Shown here one piece after another: positions 49,402 to 62,498 of a stretch of DNA of 64,000 nucleotides. The translations under genes were made by a program, and so were the position numbers. Origin of the DNA: Mycobacterium barrassiae. GTDB taxonomy: Bacteria; Actinomycetota; Actinomycetes; Mycobacteriales; Mycobacteriaceae. The stretch lies in the NCBI RefSeq assembly GCF_025822765.1, contig NZ_JACKUK010000029.1, forward strand, positions 310,001 to 374,000. Reading direction: 5' to 3'. Below the pieces are notes generated by a model. The model saw nothing but the letters and a program-made list of their open reading frames with translations. It made no database searches and had not been told where the DNA came from. Each line of letters begins with the position of its first letter. Within the stretch, counting starts at the first letter, position 1.

Positions 49402-50913
49402 TTGACAGCTGACCCCGATCCCCCTTTCGTAGCCATCTGGAACACGGTTGTAGCCGAACTCAACGGTGACATCGAAGCGGTCGGAGTGGCGAACGGTGAC
49501 GCCGGCCCGGTACTCACGCCGCAGCAAAGAGCATGGCTGAAGCTGGTCAAACCTCTGGTCATCACCGAGGGCTTTGCCCTGTTGTCCGTTCCCACCCCCT
49601 TTGTCCAGAACGAGATCGAACGCCACCTGCGTGAGCCGATCATCAGCGCCCTGAGCCGTCAGCTCGGTCAGCGCGTCGAACTCGGGGTCCGCATCGCCGC
49701 ACCCGAAACCTCCGATCCAGACGACGGGTTGAACGGCTTCGGGCCCACATCGACCGTCGCCGACGCCGAGGACATCGACGACGACATCGACGAGGACCAG
49801 GCGGCGCTCGCCAGCGCCGAGGAGAGTTGGCCCACCTACTTCTCCCGCCGCGCGCAGAGCGACGTCGCCGACGACGCGGCCGCGGTCAACCTGAATCGCA
49901 GATACACCTTCGACACCTTCGTCATCGGTGCGTCCAACCGGTTCGCACACGCGGCGTCGCTGGCCATCGCCGAGGCGCCGGCCCGGGCGTACAACCCGCT
50001 CTTCATTTGGGGTGAGTCCGGCCTGGGCAAGACTCACCTCCTGCACGCGGCAGGCAACTACGCCCAACGCCTCTTCCCCGGGATGCGGGTCAAGTACGTC
50101 TCCACCGAAGAATTCACCAACGACTTCATCAACTCACTGCGCGACGATCGCAAGGCGTCGTTCAAGCGCAGTTACCGCGACATCGACGTGCTGCTCGTCG
50201 ACGACATCCAGTTCATCGAGGGCAAGGAAGGTATCCAGGAGGAGTTCTTCCATACCTTCAACACGCTGCACAACGCGAACAAGCAGATCGTCATCTCCTC
50301 GGACCGGCCGCCCAAACAGCTGGCGACCCTCGAGGACCGGCTGCGCACCCGATTCGAGTGGGGTCTGATCACCGACGTTCAGCCGCCCGAACTCGAGACC
50401 CGCATCGCGATCCTGCGCAAGAAGGCGCAAATGGACCGCCTCGACGTTCCCGGCGACGTTCTCGAACTCATCGCCAGCAGCATCGAACGCAATATCCGCG
50501 AACTCGAGGGCGCGCTGATCCGTGTCACCGCGTTCGCATCTCTGAACAAGACGTCGATCGACAAATCGCTCGCCGAGATCGTGCTGCGGGATCTCATCTC
50601 CGACGCGTCCACCATGCAGATCAGCACCGCCGCGATCATGGCCGCCACCGCGGAGTACTTCCAAACCACCGTCGAAGAACTGCGGGGTCCCGGAAAGACA
50701 CGTGCACTCGCACAATCCCGCCAGATCGCGATGTATCTGTGCCGCGAACTCACCGATCTGTCCCTGCCCAAGATCGGCCAGGCGTTCGGCCGCGACCACA
50801 CCACGGTCATGTATGCCGAGAAGAAGATCCGCGGCGAGATGGCCGAACGACGCGAGGTCTTCGACCACGTCAAGGAACTCACGACGCGAATCCGCCAGCG
50901 CGCCAAGCGCTGA
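49402..50913 (+). CDS. dnaA: Chromosomal replication initiator DnaA
   Basis: Binds DnaA boxes at oriC and melts the origin. The 503-residue protein has domain I ([34 protein letters not shown]), an acidic linker and the AAA+ domain. Walker A is GESGLGKT at 204-211 and Walker B is [15 protein letters not shown]. The C-terminal HTH signature [14 protein letters not shown] contacts the box. The TTG (TADPDPPF) matches the family N-terminus and has a GAGGGGG Shine-Dalgarno. An upstream GTG in frame would begin inside a DnaA box and adds unrelated sequence. Confidence 0.97.
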   Translation: MTADPDPPFVAIWNTVVAELNGDIEAVGVANGDAGPVLTPQQRAWLKLVKPLVITEGFALLSVPTPFVQNEIERHLREPIISALSRQLGQRVELGVRIAAPETSDPDDGLNGFGPTSTVADAEDIDDDIDEDQAALASAEESWPTYFSRRAQSDVADDAAAVNLNRRYTFDTFVIGASNRFAHAASLAIAEAPARAYNPLFIWGESGLGKTHLLHAAGNYAQRLFPGMRVKYVSTEEFTNDFINSLRDDRKASFKRSYRDIDVLLVDDIQFIEGKEGIQEEFFHTFNTLHNANKQIVISSDRPPKQLATLEDRLRTRFEWGLITDVQPPELETRIAILRKKAQMDRLDVPGDVLELIASSIERNIRELEGALIRVTAFASLNKTSIDKSLAEIVLRDLISDASTMQISTAAIMAATAEYFQTTVEELRGPGKTRALAQSRQIAMYLCRELTDLSLPKIGQAFGRDHTTVMYAEKKIRGEMAERREVFDHVKELTTRIRQRAKR

Positions 50914-51462
50914 ACTCCACCCGTTCTGCTCCCCCAAACGCGCTCGCATGCGCCGAGCGGTCCTGTGCGCCCAAAAAATCTTCAAAAAACTTGCGTCCCG
51001 TCGGCATCACTTGTCACACGCCGGCCATGTGCACACCCATGTGGACAACTTGGGATCAACCATCGAATGATTCGCCGCTTGTTTCACAACCGCGGCCGTC
51101 TCCACAACAGCTGAACAACAACGCCGCATTCATCCACAGGAACTTCACAGGCCCACACAGCCGACATCCAGCGCAGACACCGATTCATCCCCAGTCTCCA
51201 CAGGCCCTAATACTGTTGCTCGTATATCTCCCTAGAAAGTTCTTCGAAGAAGCCTGCTGGGGAACACGCGAAAACCTCCTGGCTGTGCCCTCTCGACCCC
51301 CCGAATGTCAGCGTGATCGATTAGCTTTCAACTTGGAGCCGAAAGCTCTACGGTGGTTCAGCGACAGCCGTTACGGTCGTCACGACGCATCGGTCGAAGA
51401 CGTGTTGAGACACCAGGAAACCGCTGCTTAGCGCTTGTTGTGAGTTTGATCGAAGGGACTGT
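50914..51462. other. oriC (dnaA-dnaN spacer)
   Basis: The 549-nt gene-free spacer is the usual mycobacterial origin site. It holds at least one exact DnaA box (51040-51048) and several near matches (for example TCATCCACA at 51130-51138, and TCTCCACA motifs). An A-rich run CCCAAAAAATCTTCAAAAAA lies near its left end. Close to dnaN a 7-bp dyad AGCTTTC/GAAAGCT (51323-51329, 51341-51347) sits next to a possible dnaN promoter (TTCAAC-N16-TACGGT). Confidence 0.9.
51040..51048 (-). promoter_or_regulatory. DnaA box (TTGTCCACA) in oriC
   Basis: Exact match to the mycobacterial/Streptomyces preferred 9-mer on the minus strand (TGTGGACAA on plus). Confidence 0.85.
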
Positions 51463-52662
51463 ATGGACGTGGCGACCACAACCGTTGGTGTCACAGATTT
51501 GAAGTTCCGTCTGGTGCGAGAAGACTTCGCCGATGCCGTGGCCTGGGTGGCGCGCAATCTGCCGAACCGGCCGACCGTTCCGGTCCTGGCGGGTGTGCTT
51601 CTCACCGGCTCCGAGGATGGGTTGACGATCTCGGGGTTCGATTACGAAGTGTCGGCCGAGGTGCAGGTTGCCGCCGAAATAGCTTCTCCCGGAAGCGTTT
51701 TGGTCTCCGGCCGGTTGCTCTCGGACATCACCAGGGCGTTGCCGGCCAAACCCATCGACGTCAGCGTCGAGGGCACCCGGGTGTCGTTGACCTGCGGTAG
51801 CGCCAGGTTCTCGCTTCCGACGATGGCGGTCGAGGATTACCCGACGTTGCCTGCCCTGCCCGACGAGACCGGTGTCGTTCCCGCGGACCTGTTCGCCGAG
51901 GCCATCGGTCAGGTCGCGGTGGCGGCCGGCCGTGACGACACCTTGCCGATGCTCACCGGCATCCGCGTCGAGATTTCGGGTGAGAACGTGATTTTGGCGG
52001 CGACCGATCGCTTCCGTCTTGCAGTTCGCGAGTTGACGTGGTCGACCGCGGCGGCGGACACGGAGGCCGCGGTGTTGGTTCCGGCCAAGACTCTGGCCGA
52101 AGCCGCCAAGGCCGGTATCGACGGATCCGAGGTCCACCTTGCGTTGGGATCCGGTGCCGAAGTCGGTAAGGAAGGGCTGCTGGGTATCCGCAGCAACGGC
52201 AAGCGCAGCACCACACGTCTGCTCGACGCCGAGTTCCCGAAGTTTCGTCAGCTGTTGCCCACCGAGCACACGGCGATCGCAACCATGGGTGTCGCCGAAC
52301 TCACCGAAGCGATCAAGCGTGTCGCGCTGGTCGCCGACCGCGGCGCGCAGGTACGCATGGAGTTCGCCGACGATGTCCTGCGGTTGTCCGCCGGCGCCGA
52401 TGACGTCGGCCGCGCGGAAGAAGATCTGCCGGTCGCGTTCGCCGGTGAGCCGCTGACCATCGCGTTCAACCCGACGTATCTGACTGACGGGTTGGGGTCG
52501 CTGCACTCCGAGCGCGTGACATTCGGTTTCACGACACCCAGCCGACCTGCGGTACTGCGGCCCGCAAGCGACGATGATGGGGATGTCGGCGCGACGGGAC
52601 CCTTCCCGGCTGCGCAGAGCGATTACGTCTATCTGTTGATGCCGGTGCGGCTTCCTGGCTGA
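51463..52662 (+). CDS. dnaN: DNA polymerase III sliding clamp (beta subunit)
   Basis: The 399-residue protein has three clamp domains: the N-terminus ([40 protein letters not shown]), the central domain ([20 protein letters not shown]) and a C-terminal [12 protein letters not shown] that closes the hydrophobic protein-binding pocket. It forms the ring that holds polymerase on DNA. A GAAGGGA ribosome site precedes the ATG. It is followed by gnd instead of recF, the fast-grower arrangement. Confidence 0.97.
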   Translation: MDVATTTVGVTDLKFRLVREDFADAVAWVARNLPNRPTVPVLAGVLLTGSEDGLTISGFDYEVSAEVQVAAEIASPGSVLVSGRLLSDITRALPAKPIDVSVEGTRVSLTCGSARFSLPTMAVEDYPTLPALPDETGVVPADLFAEAIGQVAVAAGRDDTLPMLTGIRVEISGENVILAATDRFRLAVRELTWSTAAADTEAAVLVPAKTLAEAAKAGIDGSEVHLALGSGAEVGKEGLLGIRSNGKRSTTRLLDAEFPKFRQLLPTEHTAIATMGVAELTEAIKRVALVADRGAQVRMEFADDVLRLSAGADDVGRAEEDLPVAFAGEPLTIAFNPTYLTDGLGSLHSERVTFGFTTPSRPAVLRPASDDDGDVGATGPFPAAQSDYVYLLMPVRLPG

Positions 52663-52690
52663 CCGGCCTGACGCCACGACGGGGGCGCAC

Positions 52691-53584
52691 ATGCAATTGG
52701 GTCTGGTCGGCCTGGGCAAGATGGGTTTCAACATGCGCCAGCGGCTCCGCGAGGGCGGGCACGAGGTCATCGGCTATGACCCCAGACCGGAAGTCACCGA
52801 CGTCCCGACGCTCGCGGCACTCGCGGAGGCTCTCGACGCCCCCCGCGTGGTGTGGGTGATGGTGCCGTCGGGACATATCACCGATGAGACCATCACGTCG
52901 CTGGCGGAGGTGCTGAGTCCCGGTGATCTGGTGATCGACGGCGGTAACTCCCGCTATACCGAGGACGGACCGCACGCAAAACTTTTGGGAGACAAGGGGA
53001 TTGCCTTTATCGATGCCGGCGTATCGGGAGGCATCTGGGGGTTGACCGAGGGTTACGGCCTGATGGTGGGCGGCAGCAAAGAAGATGTGGCCCGAGCCAT
53101 GCCGATATTCGAGACCCTGCGGCCCCCGGGCGAGCTGGCCGACGGATTCGTCCGCGCCGGACCCGTCGGCGCCGGCCACTACGCGAAGATGGTGCACAAC
53201 GGCATCGAGTACGGCCTGATGATGGCGTACGCCGAGGGGTACGAACTGCTGGCGGCCGAAGATCTGATCGAGGACACCCAGGCCGTCATCCAGGCGTGGA
53301 CCAACGGGACCGTGGTGAGGTCCTGGCTGCAGCAGCTGCTGGCCAAGGCGCTCAAGGAAGACCCCCAATTCGACGACATCACCGGATACACCGAAGACTC
53401 CGGCGAGGGCAGGTGGACGGTGGAGGAAGCCATCAACCACCGTGTCCCGATGCCGGTGATCGCGGCGTCGCTGTTCGCCAGATTCGCGTCGCGCCAAAAG
53501 GACTCCCCCACCATGAAGGCGGTGTCGGCGTTGCGTAACCAGTTCGGCGGGCACGCCGTGACGAGGATCAGTGAGTCCGGATAG
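52691..53584 (+). CDS. gnd: 6-phosphogluconate dehydrogenase, short (decarboxylating) type
   Basis: Oxidatively decarboxylates 6-phosphogluconate to ribulose 5-phosphate in the pentose phosphate pathway. The 297-residue short form has the dinucleotide motif GLGKMGFNMRQRLREGGHEV, the substrate motif GGNSRYTEDG and the catalytic Lys/Asn stretch GHYAKMVHNGIEYG. Short forms are often NAD-preferring. It sits between dnaN and recF, where M. tuberculosis has nothing; I recall the same order in M. smegmatis (MSMEG_0002). Its stop is immediately followed by the recF start. Confidence 0.94.
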   Translation: MQLGLVGLGKMGFNMRQRLREGGHEVIGYDPRPEVTDVPTLAALAEALDAPRVVWVMVPSGHITDETITSLAEVLSPGDLVIDGGNSRYTEDGPHAKLLGDKGIAFIDAGVSGGIWGLTEGYGLMVGGSKEDVARAMPIFETLRPPGELADGFVRAGPVGAGHYAKMVHNGIEYGLMMAYAEGYELLAAEDLIEDTQAVIQAWTNGTVVRSWLQQLLAKALKEDPQFDDITGYTEDSGEGRWTVEEAINHRVPMPVIAASLFARFASRQKDSPTMKAVSALRNQFGGHAVTRISESG

Positions 53585-54772
53585 TTGTACATCAGGAACC
53601 TTGCGCTGACCGACTTCCGGTCCTGGGCACGGGTCGAGATCGATCTCTCGCCGGGCCGCACGGTCTTCGTCGGCCCGAACGGTTTCGGTAAGACGAATAT
53701 CGTTGAGGCACTGTGGTATTCATCGACGCTCGGCTCACACCGCGTCGGTACCGATGCGCCACTGATCCGGGCCGGCGCCCAGCGCGCCGTCGTCTCGACC
53801 ATCGTCGTGAACGACGGCCGGGAGCTCGCGGTCGATCTGGAGATCAACGCCGGGCGCGCCAACAAGGCCAGACTGAACCGCTCCCCCGTCCGCAGCGCCC
53901 GCGAAATCCTCGGTGCCCTGCGGGCGGTGCTGTTCGCACCGGAGGACCTGGCCCTCGTGCGGGGTGACCCCAGCGAACGGCGCAGGTACCTCGACGAACT
54001 GGCCACCACCCGGCGACCCCAGGTGGCCGCCATCCGCGCCGATTACGAGAAGGTTCTCAAACAGCGCACGGCGTTGTTGAAGAGCGCCGCGGGCGCCAGA
54101 TATCGCGGTGATCGCAGCGTGCTGGACACCCTGGACGTGTGGGACGGTCACCTGGCGGCACACGGTTCGCGGCTCATTGCGGCGCGAGTCGACCTGGTGA
54201 ACCAGCTGGCCCCCGAAGTGGAAAAGGCCTATCAGCTGTTGGCGCCGGCGTCGCGCCCGGCGGCCATCCGCTACCGCAGCGGCGTCGAGCTGGTCGAGAA
54301 CGAGGCCGCGGCGGGTACCGGCAGCGCGGAGCTGTTCGAAGCAGCGTTGTTGGACGCGCTGGCGCGCCGCCGCGATGCCGAGCTGGAACGCGGCGTCTGT
54401 CTGGTGGGCCCGCACCGCGACGATCTGGAGTTGCGGCTCGGCGATCAGGTCGCGAAAGGCTTTGCAAGCCATGGCGAATCGTGGTCGATGGCACTGGCGT
54501 TGCGGTTGGCGGCCTATGAACTGCTGCGCGCTGAGGGCGGCGATCCGGTGTTGCTGCTGGACGACGTGTTCGCCGAACTCGACAGCGCCCGCAGGCAGGC
54601 GTTGGCCAACGTCGCGGCATCGGCCGAACAGGTGCTCGTCACCGCCGCGGTACACGAGGACATCCCGCAGGATTGGGATGCGGACAAGATCGAGATCACC
54701 ATGAGCCACGACGACACCTGCCGGATCTCCCAGGTACAAGCGAGAACTCGAGCGAACGAGGATCGAGAATGA
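53585..54772 (+). CDS. recF: DNA recombination/repair protein RecF
   Basis: SMC-like ATPase that helps load RecA at gaps. The 395-residue product has Walker [15 protein letters not shown], the family RDFRSW-type start ([14 protein letters not shown]), an ABC-like signature region and Walker [17 protein letters not shown]. It starts with TTG directly after the gnd stop, as in other mycobacteria where the first residues are MYxRxL. Its stop overlaps the DUF721 ATG. Confidence 0.95.
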   Translation: MYIRNLALTDFRSWARVEIDLSPGRTVFVGPNGFGKTNIVEALWYSSTLGSHRVGTDAPLIRAGAQRAVVSTIVVNDGRELAVDLEINAGRANKARLNRSPVRSAREILGALRAVLFAPEDLALVRGDPSERRRYLDELATTRRPQVAAIRADYEKVLKQRTALLKSAAGARYRGDRSVLDTLDVWDGHLAAHGSRLIAARVDLVNQLAPEVEKAYQLLAPASRPAAIRYRSGVELVENEAAAGTGSAELFEAALLDALARRRDAELERGVCLVGPHRDDLELRLGDQVAKGFASHGESWSMALALRLAAYELLRAEGGDPVLLLDDVFAELDSARRQALANVAASAEQVLVTAAVHEDIPQDWDADKIEITMSHDDTCRISQVQARTRANEDRE

Positions 54773-55317
54773 GTGCCGACGGCGTGGAACCTCCGCCACA
54801 CCTGGCCCATCTAAAGGGTATGGATCTGGTGCGTCGCACCTTGGAAGAGGCGCGTGGCGCGGCCCGCAGCCAGGGTAAGGATGTGGGCCGCGGGCGCAGC
54901 TCGAGGCCACGCAAGGTCGCGGGTGCGAGTCGGCGGCGCTGGTCGGGTCCGGGTCCGGATTCGCGAGACCCGCAGCCGTTGGCCTCGGCGGCGCGCGACC
55001 TCGCGCGCAGCCGCGGCTGGTCGGACCGGGTGGCGCAGGGGTCGGTGTTCGGGCGGTGGAACGCGGTCGTCGGCGAACAGATCGCAGCCCACGCCACCCC
55101 GACCGGATTGCAGGACGGGGTGCTCACGGTTTCGGCGGAGTCGACGGCCTGGGCCACCCAGTTGCGGATGGTGCAGGCACAACTTCTGGCCAAGATCGCC
55201 GCCGCCGTCGGCGACGGTGTGGTGAAGTCACTGAAGATCGTCGGCCCGGTGGCCCCGTCGTGGCGCAAAGGCCGCTATCACATCGCCGGCCGAGGTCCCC
55301 GCGACACGTATGGTTGA
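54769..55317 (+). CDS. DUF721 (DciA-like) protein, Rv0004 type
   Basis: The 182-residue protein has a basic, disordered N-terminal half and a C-terminal DUF721 domain ([40 protein letters not shown]). The fold is shared with DciA, the ancestral loader of replicative helicase DnaB in bacteria lacking DnaC. The M. tuberculosis equivalent is Rv0004. The ATGA overlap with recF fixes the start. A role in helicase loading at the nearby origin is supported by family knowledge and location. Confidence 0.92.
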   Translation: MSADGVEPPPHLAHLKGMDLVRRTLEEARGAARSQGKDVGRGRSSRPRKVAGASRRRWSGPGPDSRDPQPLASAARDLARSRGWSDRVAQGSVFGRWNAVVGEQIAAHATPTGLQDGVLTVSAESTAWATQLRMVQAQLLAKIAAAVGDGVVKSLKIVGPVAPSWRKGRYHIAGRGPRDTYG

Positions 55318-55470
55318 CGGGGGGTTTTCGCAGTTGGCTGAGAGCCGCGAGAACGCCACGAGCGCCTTTCTCAAGCGTCATCACGCACCTTCGGCCGAAA
55401 AATTCCATTTACGGCGCAAATAGGTGAGTAGAAACGCTGCCTCAGAGTCGGTGCTGACGGTGCGTGACGG

Positions 55471-55476
55471 TAGACT
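55471..55476 (+). promoter_or_regulatory. Predicted -10 element (TAGACT) of gyrB
   Basis: TANNNT hexamer in the 232-nt DUF721-gyrB spacer, giving a leader of about 65 nt. No good -35 at 16-18 nt is visible, so this is tentative. Confidence 0.35.
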
Positions 55477-55537
55477 GGTTTCATGACTTGCCGGCGGTGA
55501 CAGATGACCGCCTGAGCCCCACCCCCAAAGAGAGTAG

Positions 55538-57577
<2,040 letters not shown>

Positions 57578-57621
57578 TCCGCATCGCATCGACAATATTG
57601 ACGATTTAAGGCTGAAAACAC

Positions 57622-60600
57622 ATGACTGATACCACGTTGCCCCCTGGCGGCGGCGAATCCGATCGCATCGAGCCTGTCGATATTCAGCAGGAGATGCAGC
57701 GCAGCTACATCGACTACGCGATGAGCGTCATCGTCGGCCGCGCGTTGCCGGAGGTGCGTGACGGCCTCAAGCCGGTGCACCGCCGCGTGCTGTACGCGAT
57801 GTTCGACTCGGGCTTCCGGCCCGACCGCGGCCACGCCAAATCGGCACGATCGGTGGCCGAGACGATGGGCAACTACCACCCGCACGGCGACTCGTCGATC
57901 TACGACACCCTTGTCCGGATGGCCCAGCCGTGGTCGCTGCGCTACCCGCTGGTCGACGGTCAGGGCAACTTCGGTTCGCCGGGCAACGATCCGCCGGCCG
58001 CCATGCGTTACTGCGTGACCGGCGATGCATTGGTGCGGCTGCCGTTTGGGCAGTCGCTACGTATCTCAGACGTCGTACCCGGTGCTCGGCCGAACACAGA
58101 CCACGTTGTGGACGCAAAGGTTCTGGACCGCCACGGCAATCCGGTTGCAGCGGATCGCCTCTTCCACTCCGGTGAGCATCAGACCTACACCGTCCGCACC
58201 GCGGAAGGCTACGAGGTCACCGGCACGGCGAACCATCCGCTGCTGTGCCTGGTGAGCGTCGCGGGCGTGCCCACGCTGCTGTGGAAGTTGATCGAGGAGA
58301 TTCGTCCTGACGATCGCGTGGTGATTCAGCGGACTCCACCGACGGAATTCGGCGGAGCTGATCGGCACGACACGCTTGAGGCGCTTCTTTTGGGCGCTCT
58401 AATCAGCGAGGGGTTCGTTTCGCGGCGGCGGGCTGGCTTCAACAATCTTGACCGCGACTACTTCAATATGGTGGTCGCCGCCTATGACATCGTCGTCGGG
58501 GGACCCCGTTACGTTTCGGAGCGGACCATCCTGTCTGGCTCGAGTCTGCTGGAGCTGGACGTCCACAACTTGACCGCACTCCGTAGAACTCGCTTGGCCT
58601 GCTTGGTGGGCCAGCGATCTGCCGACAAGGCCGTTCCCGACTGGATGTGGCAGTCTGCGGCGGCAGTGAAGCGAGCCTTCCTTCAATCGTTGTTTGAAGG
58701 CGACGGGTCGTGTTCTGCCCTCCCCCGCAACACGATTCAAATCTCCTACTCGACCAGAAGCGGTCGGTTGGCCAAGGATGTCCAACAGATGTTGTTGGAG
58801 TTCGGGGTTATCTCACGCCGCTATCTCCATGCGACAGGTGAACACAAAGTCGTCATCACGAACCGTGCGCACGCCGATATGTTTGCGAAACAGGTTGGTT
58901 TTGGCGGCGCGAAGCAGTCCAAACTGTCCCGATTGTTGGAGGCGCTGCCTGATAAGGCTTCCGGCCCGGACACGGACCACGTTCCCGGTCTCGCTACTTT
59001 CATCCGCGCTCACAGCGGTGGCCGTTGGGTTGATAAGGAGTGGCTGCGAAAGCACAACATCGATCGACTATCTCGGTGGCAGCGTGACGGAGCTGAAATT
59101 CTCAGCCATATCGCCGACCGAGATGTTCGTGCCATCGCGTCGGACTTGACCGACGGCAGGTTCTACTTCGCGAAGGTCACCTCGGTGACAGATGCGGGCG
59201 TCCAGCCGGTGTACAGCCTGCGAGTGGACACGGACGACCACGCCTTCATCACCAACGGCTTTGTCAGTCACAACACCGAGGCGCGTCTCACGCCGCTGGC
59301 GATGGAGATGCTGCGTGAAATCGACGAGGAGACAGTCGATTTCATCCCGAACTACGACGGGCGCGTGCAGGAACCGACGGTCCTGCCGAGCCGGTTCCCG
59401 AACCTACTCGCCAACGGCTCCGGTGGCATCGCGGTCGGCATGGCCACCAACATGCCGCCGCACAACCTGCGCGAGCTCGGCGAGGCGGTGTTCTGGTGCC
59501 TGGAGAACCACGACGCCGATGAAGAGGCGACGCTGGCCGCGGTCACCGAACGGGTCAAGGGGCCCGACTTCCCGACCGCAGGCCTGATCGTCGGCTCGCA
59601 GGGCATCAGCGACACCTACACGACCGGGCGCGGGTCGATCCGGATGCGCGGCGTCTGCGAAATCGAAGAGGACAGCCGCGGCCGCACCGGCATCGTCATC
59701 ACCGAACTGCCGTATCAGGTCAACCACGACAACTTCATCACCTCTATCGCGGAGCAGGTCCGCGACGGCAAGCTGGCAGGCATCTCGAACATCGAGGACC
59801 AGTCCAGTGACCGCGTCGGGTTGCGCATCGTCGTCGAGCTCAAGCGCGACGCTGTGGCCAAGGTGGTTCTGAACAACCTCTACAAGCACACCCAGCTGCA
59901 GACCAGCTTCGGCGCCAACATGCTGGCCATCGTCGACGGCGTGCCGCGCACGCTGCGCCTCGACCAGCTGATCCGCCACTACGTCAACCATCAACTCGAT
60001 GTCATCGTGCGGCGCACGACCTACCGGTTGCGCAAGGCCAACGAACGGGCCCACATTCTGCGCGGTCTGGTCAAGGCGCTCGATGCCCTCGACGAGGTGA
60101 TCGCCCTGATCCGGGCGTCGGAGACCGTCGACGTCGCCCGCGCCGGCCTGATCGAGTTGCTCGACATCGACGAGATCCAGGCGCAGGCCATCCTCGATAT
60201 GCAGCTGCGACGGCTCGCCGCCCTGGAGCGTCAGCGCATCATCGACGACCTGGCCAAGATCGAGGCCGAGATCGCCGACCTCGAGGACATCCTGGCCAAG
60301 CCGGAGCGCCAGCGCGCCATCGTGCGCGACGAGCTCAAGGAGATCGTCGACAAGTACGGCGACGATCGCCGGACCAGGATCATCGCCGCAGACGGCGACG
60401 TCTCCGACGAGGATCTGATCGCGCGCGAAGAGGTGGTCGTCACGATCACCGAGACGGGCTACGCCAAGCGGACCAAGTCCGATCTCTACCGCAGCCAGAA
60501 GCGTGGCGGTAAGGGTGTGCAGGGCGCGGGCCTGAAGCAGGACGACATCGTCAACCACTTCTTCGTCTGCTCCACCCATGACTGGATCCTGTTCTTCACG

Positions 60601-61392
60601 ACGCAGGGCCGGGTCTACCGGGCCAAGGCGTACGACCTGCCCGAGGCGTCGCGCACGGCGCGCGGTCAGCACGTCGCCAATCTGCTGGCCTTCCAGCCGG
60701 AGGAGCGCATCGCGCAGGTCATCCAGCTCAAGAGCTACGAGGATGCGCCGTATCTGGTGCTGGCCACCCGCAACGGTCTGGTCAAGAAGTCCAAGCTCAC
60801 CGACTTCGACTCGAACCGCTCCGGCGGCATCGTCGCGGTGAACCTGCGCGACGGCGACGAGCTGGTGGGTGCGGTGCTCTGCTCGGCGGAGGACGACCTG
60901 CTGCTGGTGTCCGCCAAGGGCCAGTCGATCCGCTTCTCAGCTACCGATGAGGCGCTGCGTCCGATGGGTCGCGCCACGTCCGGTGTGCAGGGCATGCGGT
61001 TCAACGAAGAGGACCGACTGCTGTCGCTCAACGTGGTGCGGGAGAACACGTACCTGCTGGTCGCGACGTCCGGCGGCTACGCCAAGCGCACAGCGATCGA
61101 CGAGTACCCGGTCCAGGGTCGCGGTGGCAAAGGGGTGTTGACGGTCCAGTTCGACAAGCGGCGTGGCAGTCTTGTCGGAGCGTTGATCGTCGATGACGAC
61201 ACAGAGCTGTACGCCATCACCTCGGGTGGAGGTGTCATCCGGACCGCGGCTCGCCAGGTGCGCAAGGCCGGGCGGCAGACCAAGGGCGTTCGGTTGATGA
61301 ACCTGGGAGAGGGCGACACACTGGTTGCCATCGCGCGCAACGCCGAGGAAGGCGACAGCACCGACGAGGTCAACACCGACGTCGGCGAGTAG
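57622..61392 (+). CDS. gyrA: DNA gyrase subunit A precursor containing an intein
   Basis: The 1256-residue precursor should splice to an 835-residue GyrA. The N-extein contains [13 protein letters not shown], the quinolone-determining region, and ends with catalytic Tyr130 (AAMRY). The intein begins at Cys131 and ends at Asn551; the C-extein resumes at Thr552 ([13 protein letters not shown]). The rest has the coiled-coil gate and the C-terminal beta-pinwheel with a GyrA-box-like [10 protein letters not shown]. Residue 91 is Ser where M. tuberculosis has Ala90. Splicing is required because the insertion separates the active-site Tyr from the following Thr. Confidence 0.97.
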   Translation: MTDTTLPPGGGESDRIEPVDIQQEMQRSYIDYAMSVIVGRALPEVRDGLKPVHRRVLYAMFDSGFRPDRGHAKSARSVAETMGNYHPHGDSSIYDTLVRMAQPWSLRYPLVDGQGNFGSPGNDPPAAMRYCVTGDALVRLPFGQSLRISDVVPGARPNTDHVVDAKVLDRHGNPVAADRLFHSGEHQTYTVRTAEGYEVTGTANHPLLCLVSVAGVPTLLWKLIEEIRPDDRVVIQRTPPTEFGGADRHDTLEALLLGALISEGFVSRRRAGFNNLDRDYFNMVVAAYDIVVGGPRYVSERTILSGSSLLELDVHNLTALRRTRLACLVGQRSADKAVPDWMWQSAAAVKRAFLQSLFEGDGSCSALPRNTIQISYSTRSGRLAKDVQQMLLEFGVISRRYLHATGEHKVVITNRAHADMFAKQVGFGGAKQSKLSRLLEALPDKASGPDTDHVPGLATFIRAHSGGRWVDKEWLRKHNIDRLSRWQRDGAEILSHIADRDVRAIASDLTDGRFYFAKVTSVTDAGVQPVYSLRVDTDDHAFITNGFVSHNTEARLTPLAMEMLREIDEETVDFIPNYDGRVQEPTVLPSRFPNLLANGSGGIAVGMATNMPPHNLRELGEAVFWCLENHDADEEATLAAVTERVKGPDFPTAGLIVGSQGISDTYTTGRGSIRMRGVCEIEEDSRGRTGIVITELPYQVNHDNFITSIAEQVRDGKLAGISNIEDQSSDRVGLRIVVELKRDAVAKVVLNNLYKHTQLQTSFGANMLAIVDGVPRTLRLDQLIRHYVNHQLDVIVRRTTYRLRKANERAHILRGLVKALDALDEVIALIRASETVDVARAGLIELLDIDEIQAQAILDMQLRRLAALERQRIIDDLAKIEAEIADLEDILAKPERQRAIVRDELKEIVDKYGDDRRTRIIAADGDVSDEDLIAREEVVVTITETGYAKRTKSDLYRSQKRGGKGVQGAGLKQDDIVNHFFVCSTHDWILFFTTQGRVYRAKAYDLPEASRTARGQHVANLLAFQPEERIAQVIQLKSYEDAPYLVLATRNGLVKKSKLTDFDSNRSGGIVAVNLRDGDELVGAVLCSAEDDLLLVSAKGQSIRFSATDEALRPMGRATSGVQGMRFNEEDRLLSLNVVRENTYLLVATSGGYAKRTAIDEYPVQGRGGKGVLTVQFDKRRGSLVGALIVDDDTELYAITSGGGVIRTAARQVRKAGRQTKGVRLMNLGEGDTLVAIARNAEEGDSTDEVNTDVGE
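58012..59274 (+). mobile_element. GyrA intein (421 residues) with LAGLIDADG homing endonuclease
   Basis: In-frame intein at the same point as the M. leprae/M. xenopi GyrA inteins. Splicing blocks: [14 protein letters not shown] from Cys131; [10 protein letters not shown] (T202, H205); [24 protein letters not shown] ending His550-Asn551, followed by Thr552. Between B and F lies a DOD endonuclease with dodecapeptides [10 protein letters not shown] (255-264, Asp replaced by Glu263) and LFEGDGS (357-363, Asp361). The mini-intein of M. xenopi lacks this part, whereas the M. leprae intein (~420 residues) has it. Base composition drops visibly in the endonuclease part relative to gyrA. Confidence 0.96.
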
Positions 61393-61433
61393 GCCGGCAG
61401 GTGTGACCAGTAGTGACCAGTTAGGAGCCGTAG

Positions 61434-62495
61434 GTGAGCTCACCGAACGAGCCCGGGTATCCGCGCGCGGCCGAGGGAGGCGCGAACGGCTCCGGTTCGG
61501 GTCCCGCTGCAGAGGGCGGCTCCGCGGGCCCTGCCCCAGCACGCGGTCCGCAACCGAGCGGGACGGGCCCCGAGCGCATCGCCGACCCCGCCGACGTCCC
61601 GCCATGGCAGCGGGGCCGTGGGCCGAAGCCGGCGAACAGGGCACCCGAGGGGGCCGCGCGGCCAGAGGCGCCGCGTCCTGACGCACCACGGCGCGGCAAC
61701 GGCGGCCCGGCGAGCCCCTCCCCAGGCATGGATGCTCGACTCAACCGGTTCCTGACCGGCGGCGCGCCGTCGCCGTCCGAGCAGGACGCCGGCGGGTGGG
61801 CCGATCCGTCCGAGCAGCGGCCGGAAGGACCCGCGCGGCCGGAGGGGCCGCGAGGTGATCAGCCTGCGCGGCCCGAACAACCCGCGCGAGGCGAACAGCC
61901 CCCGCGGTCCGAACCGCCCACGCGCGCAGAGCAGCCGTCGCGCCCTGAGCCGCCCACCCGAGCAGAGGCGCGCCCGGATACGCCCGCGCGGCCCGATCAG
62001 TACGCCAGCGAGATCCCCGATCTGTCCGGCCCGCCGCGCGCCACGACGCGCAAGCCGGCGACCGAGCGCTCGGGACAGGAACCGGCCGGCCGGCCAGGAG
62101 GTCGGCTGCAGGTTGGCACCCGCCACCAGGGCCCCGTTCGGGCGAGCATGCAGATCCGACGGGTCGACCCGTGGAGCGTGCTGAAGGTCTCGGCGGTGTT
62201 GTCCGTCGCGCTGTTCTTCGTCTGGATGATCGCCGTCGCGTTCCTGTATCTGGTGCTCGGCGGCATGGGCGTCTGGAGCAAGCTGAACAGCAACGTCGGC
62301 GACCTGCTGACCAGCGCCAGCGGTACCTCCGGCGGTGAGCTGGTGTCCAGCGGAACGATATTCGGTGGCGCGGCGCTCATCGGACTGGTCAACATCGTGC
62401 TGTTGACGGCGATGGCGACCGTCGGCGCGTTCATCTACAACCTCACGACCGACATCGTCGGCGGCGTCGAGGTCACGCTGGCCGACCGCGACTGA
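61434..62495 (+). CDS. DUF3566 membrane protein (Rv0007-like)
   Basis: The 353-residue protein has a long low-complexity cytosolic N-terminus dominated by Pro, Arg, Glu and Ala. It includes repeated units such as [22 protein letters not shown]-terminal DUF3566 domain with two membrane helices begins at about residue 243 ([20 protein letters not shown]; later [20 protein letters not shown]). Position after gyrA matches M. tuberculosis Rv0007 (~304 residues). The GTG has an AGGAG Shine-Dalgarno. Function is unknown; conservation next to gyrA and the tRNA pair is general in actinobacteria. Confidence 0.9.
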   Translation: MSSPNEPGYPRAAEGGANGSGSGPAAEGGSAGPAPARGPQPSGTGPERIADPADVPPWQRGRGPKPANRAPEGAARPEAPRPDAPRRGNGGPASPSPGMDARLNRFLTGGAPSPSEQDAGGWADPSEQRPEGPARPEGPRGDQPARPEQPARGEQPPRSEPPTRAEQPSRPEPPTRAEARPDTPARPDQYASEIPDLSGPPRATTRKPATERSGQEPAGRPGGRLQVGTRHQGPVRASMQIRRVDPWSVLKVSAVLSVALFFVWMIAVAFLYLVLGGMGVWSKLNSNVGDLLTSASGTSGGELVSSGTIFGGAALIGLVNIVLLTAMATVGAFIYNLTTDIVGGVEVTLADRD

Positions 62496-62498
62496 TTC

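Noticed and set aside
58694-59149. Separate open frame inside the intein that might be a free-standing endonuclease
   Set aside because: It is out of frame with gyrA. The LAGLIDADG motifs are in the gyrA frame, so the endonuclease is part of the intein.
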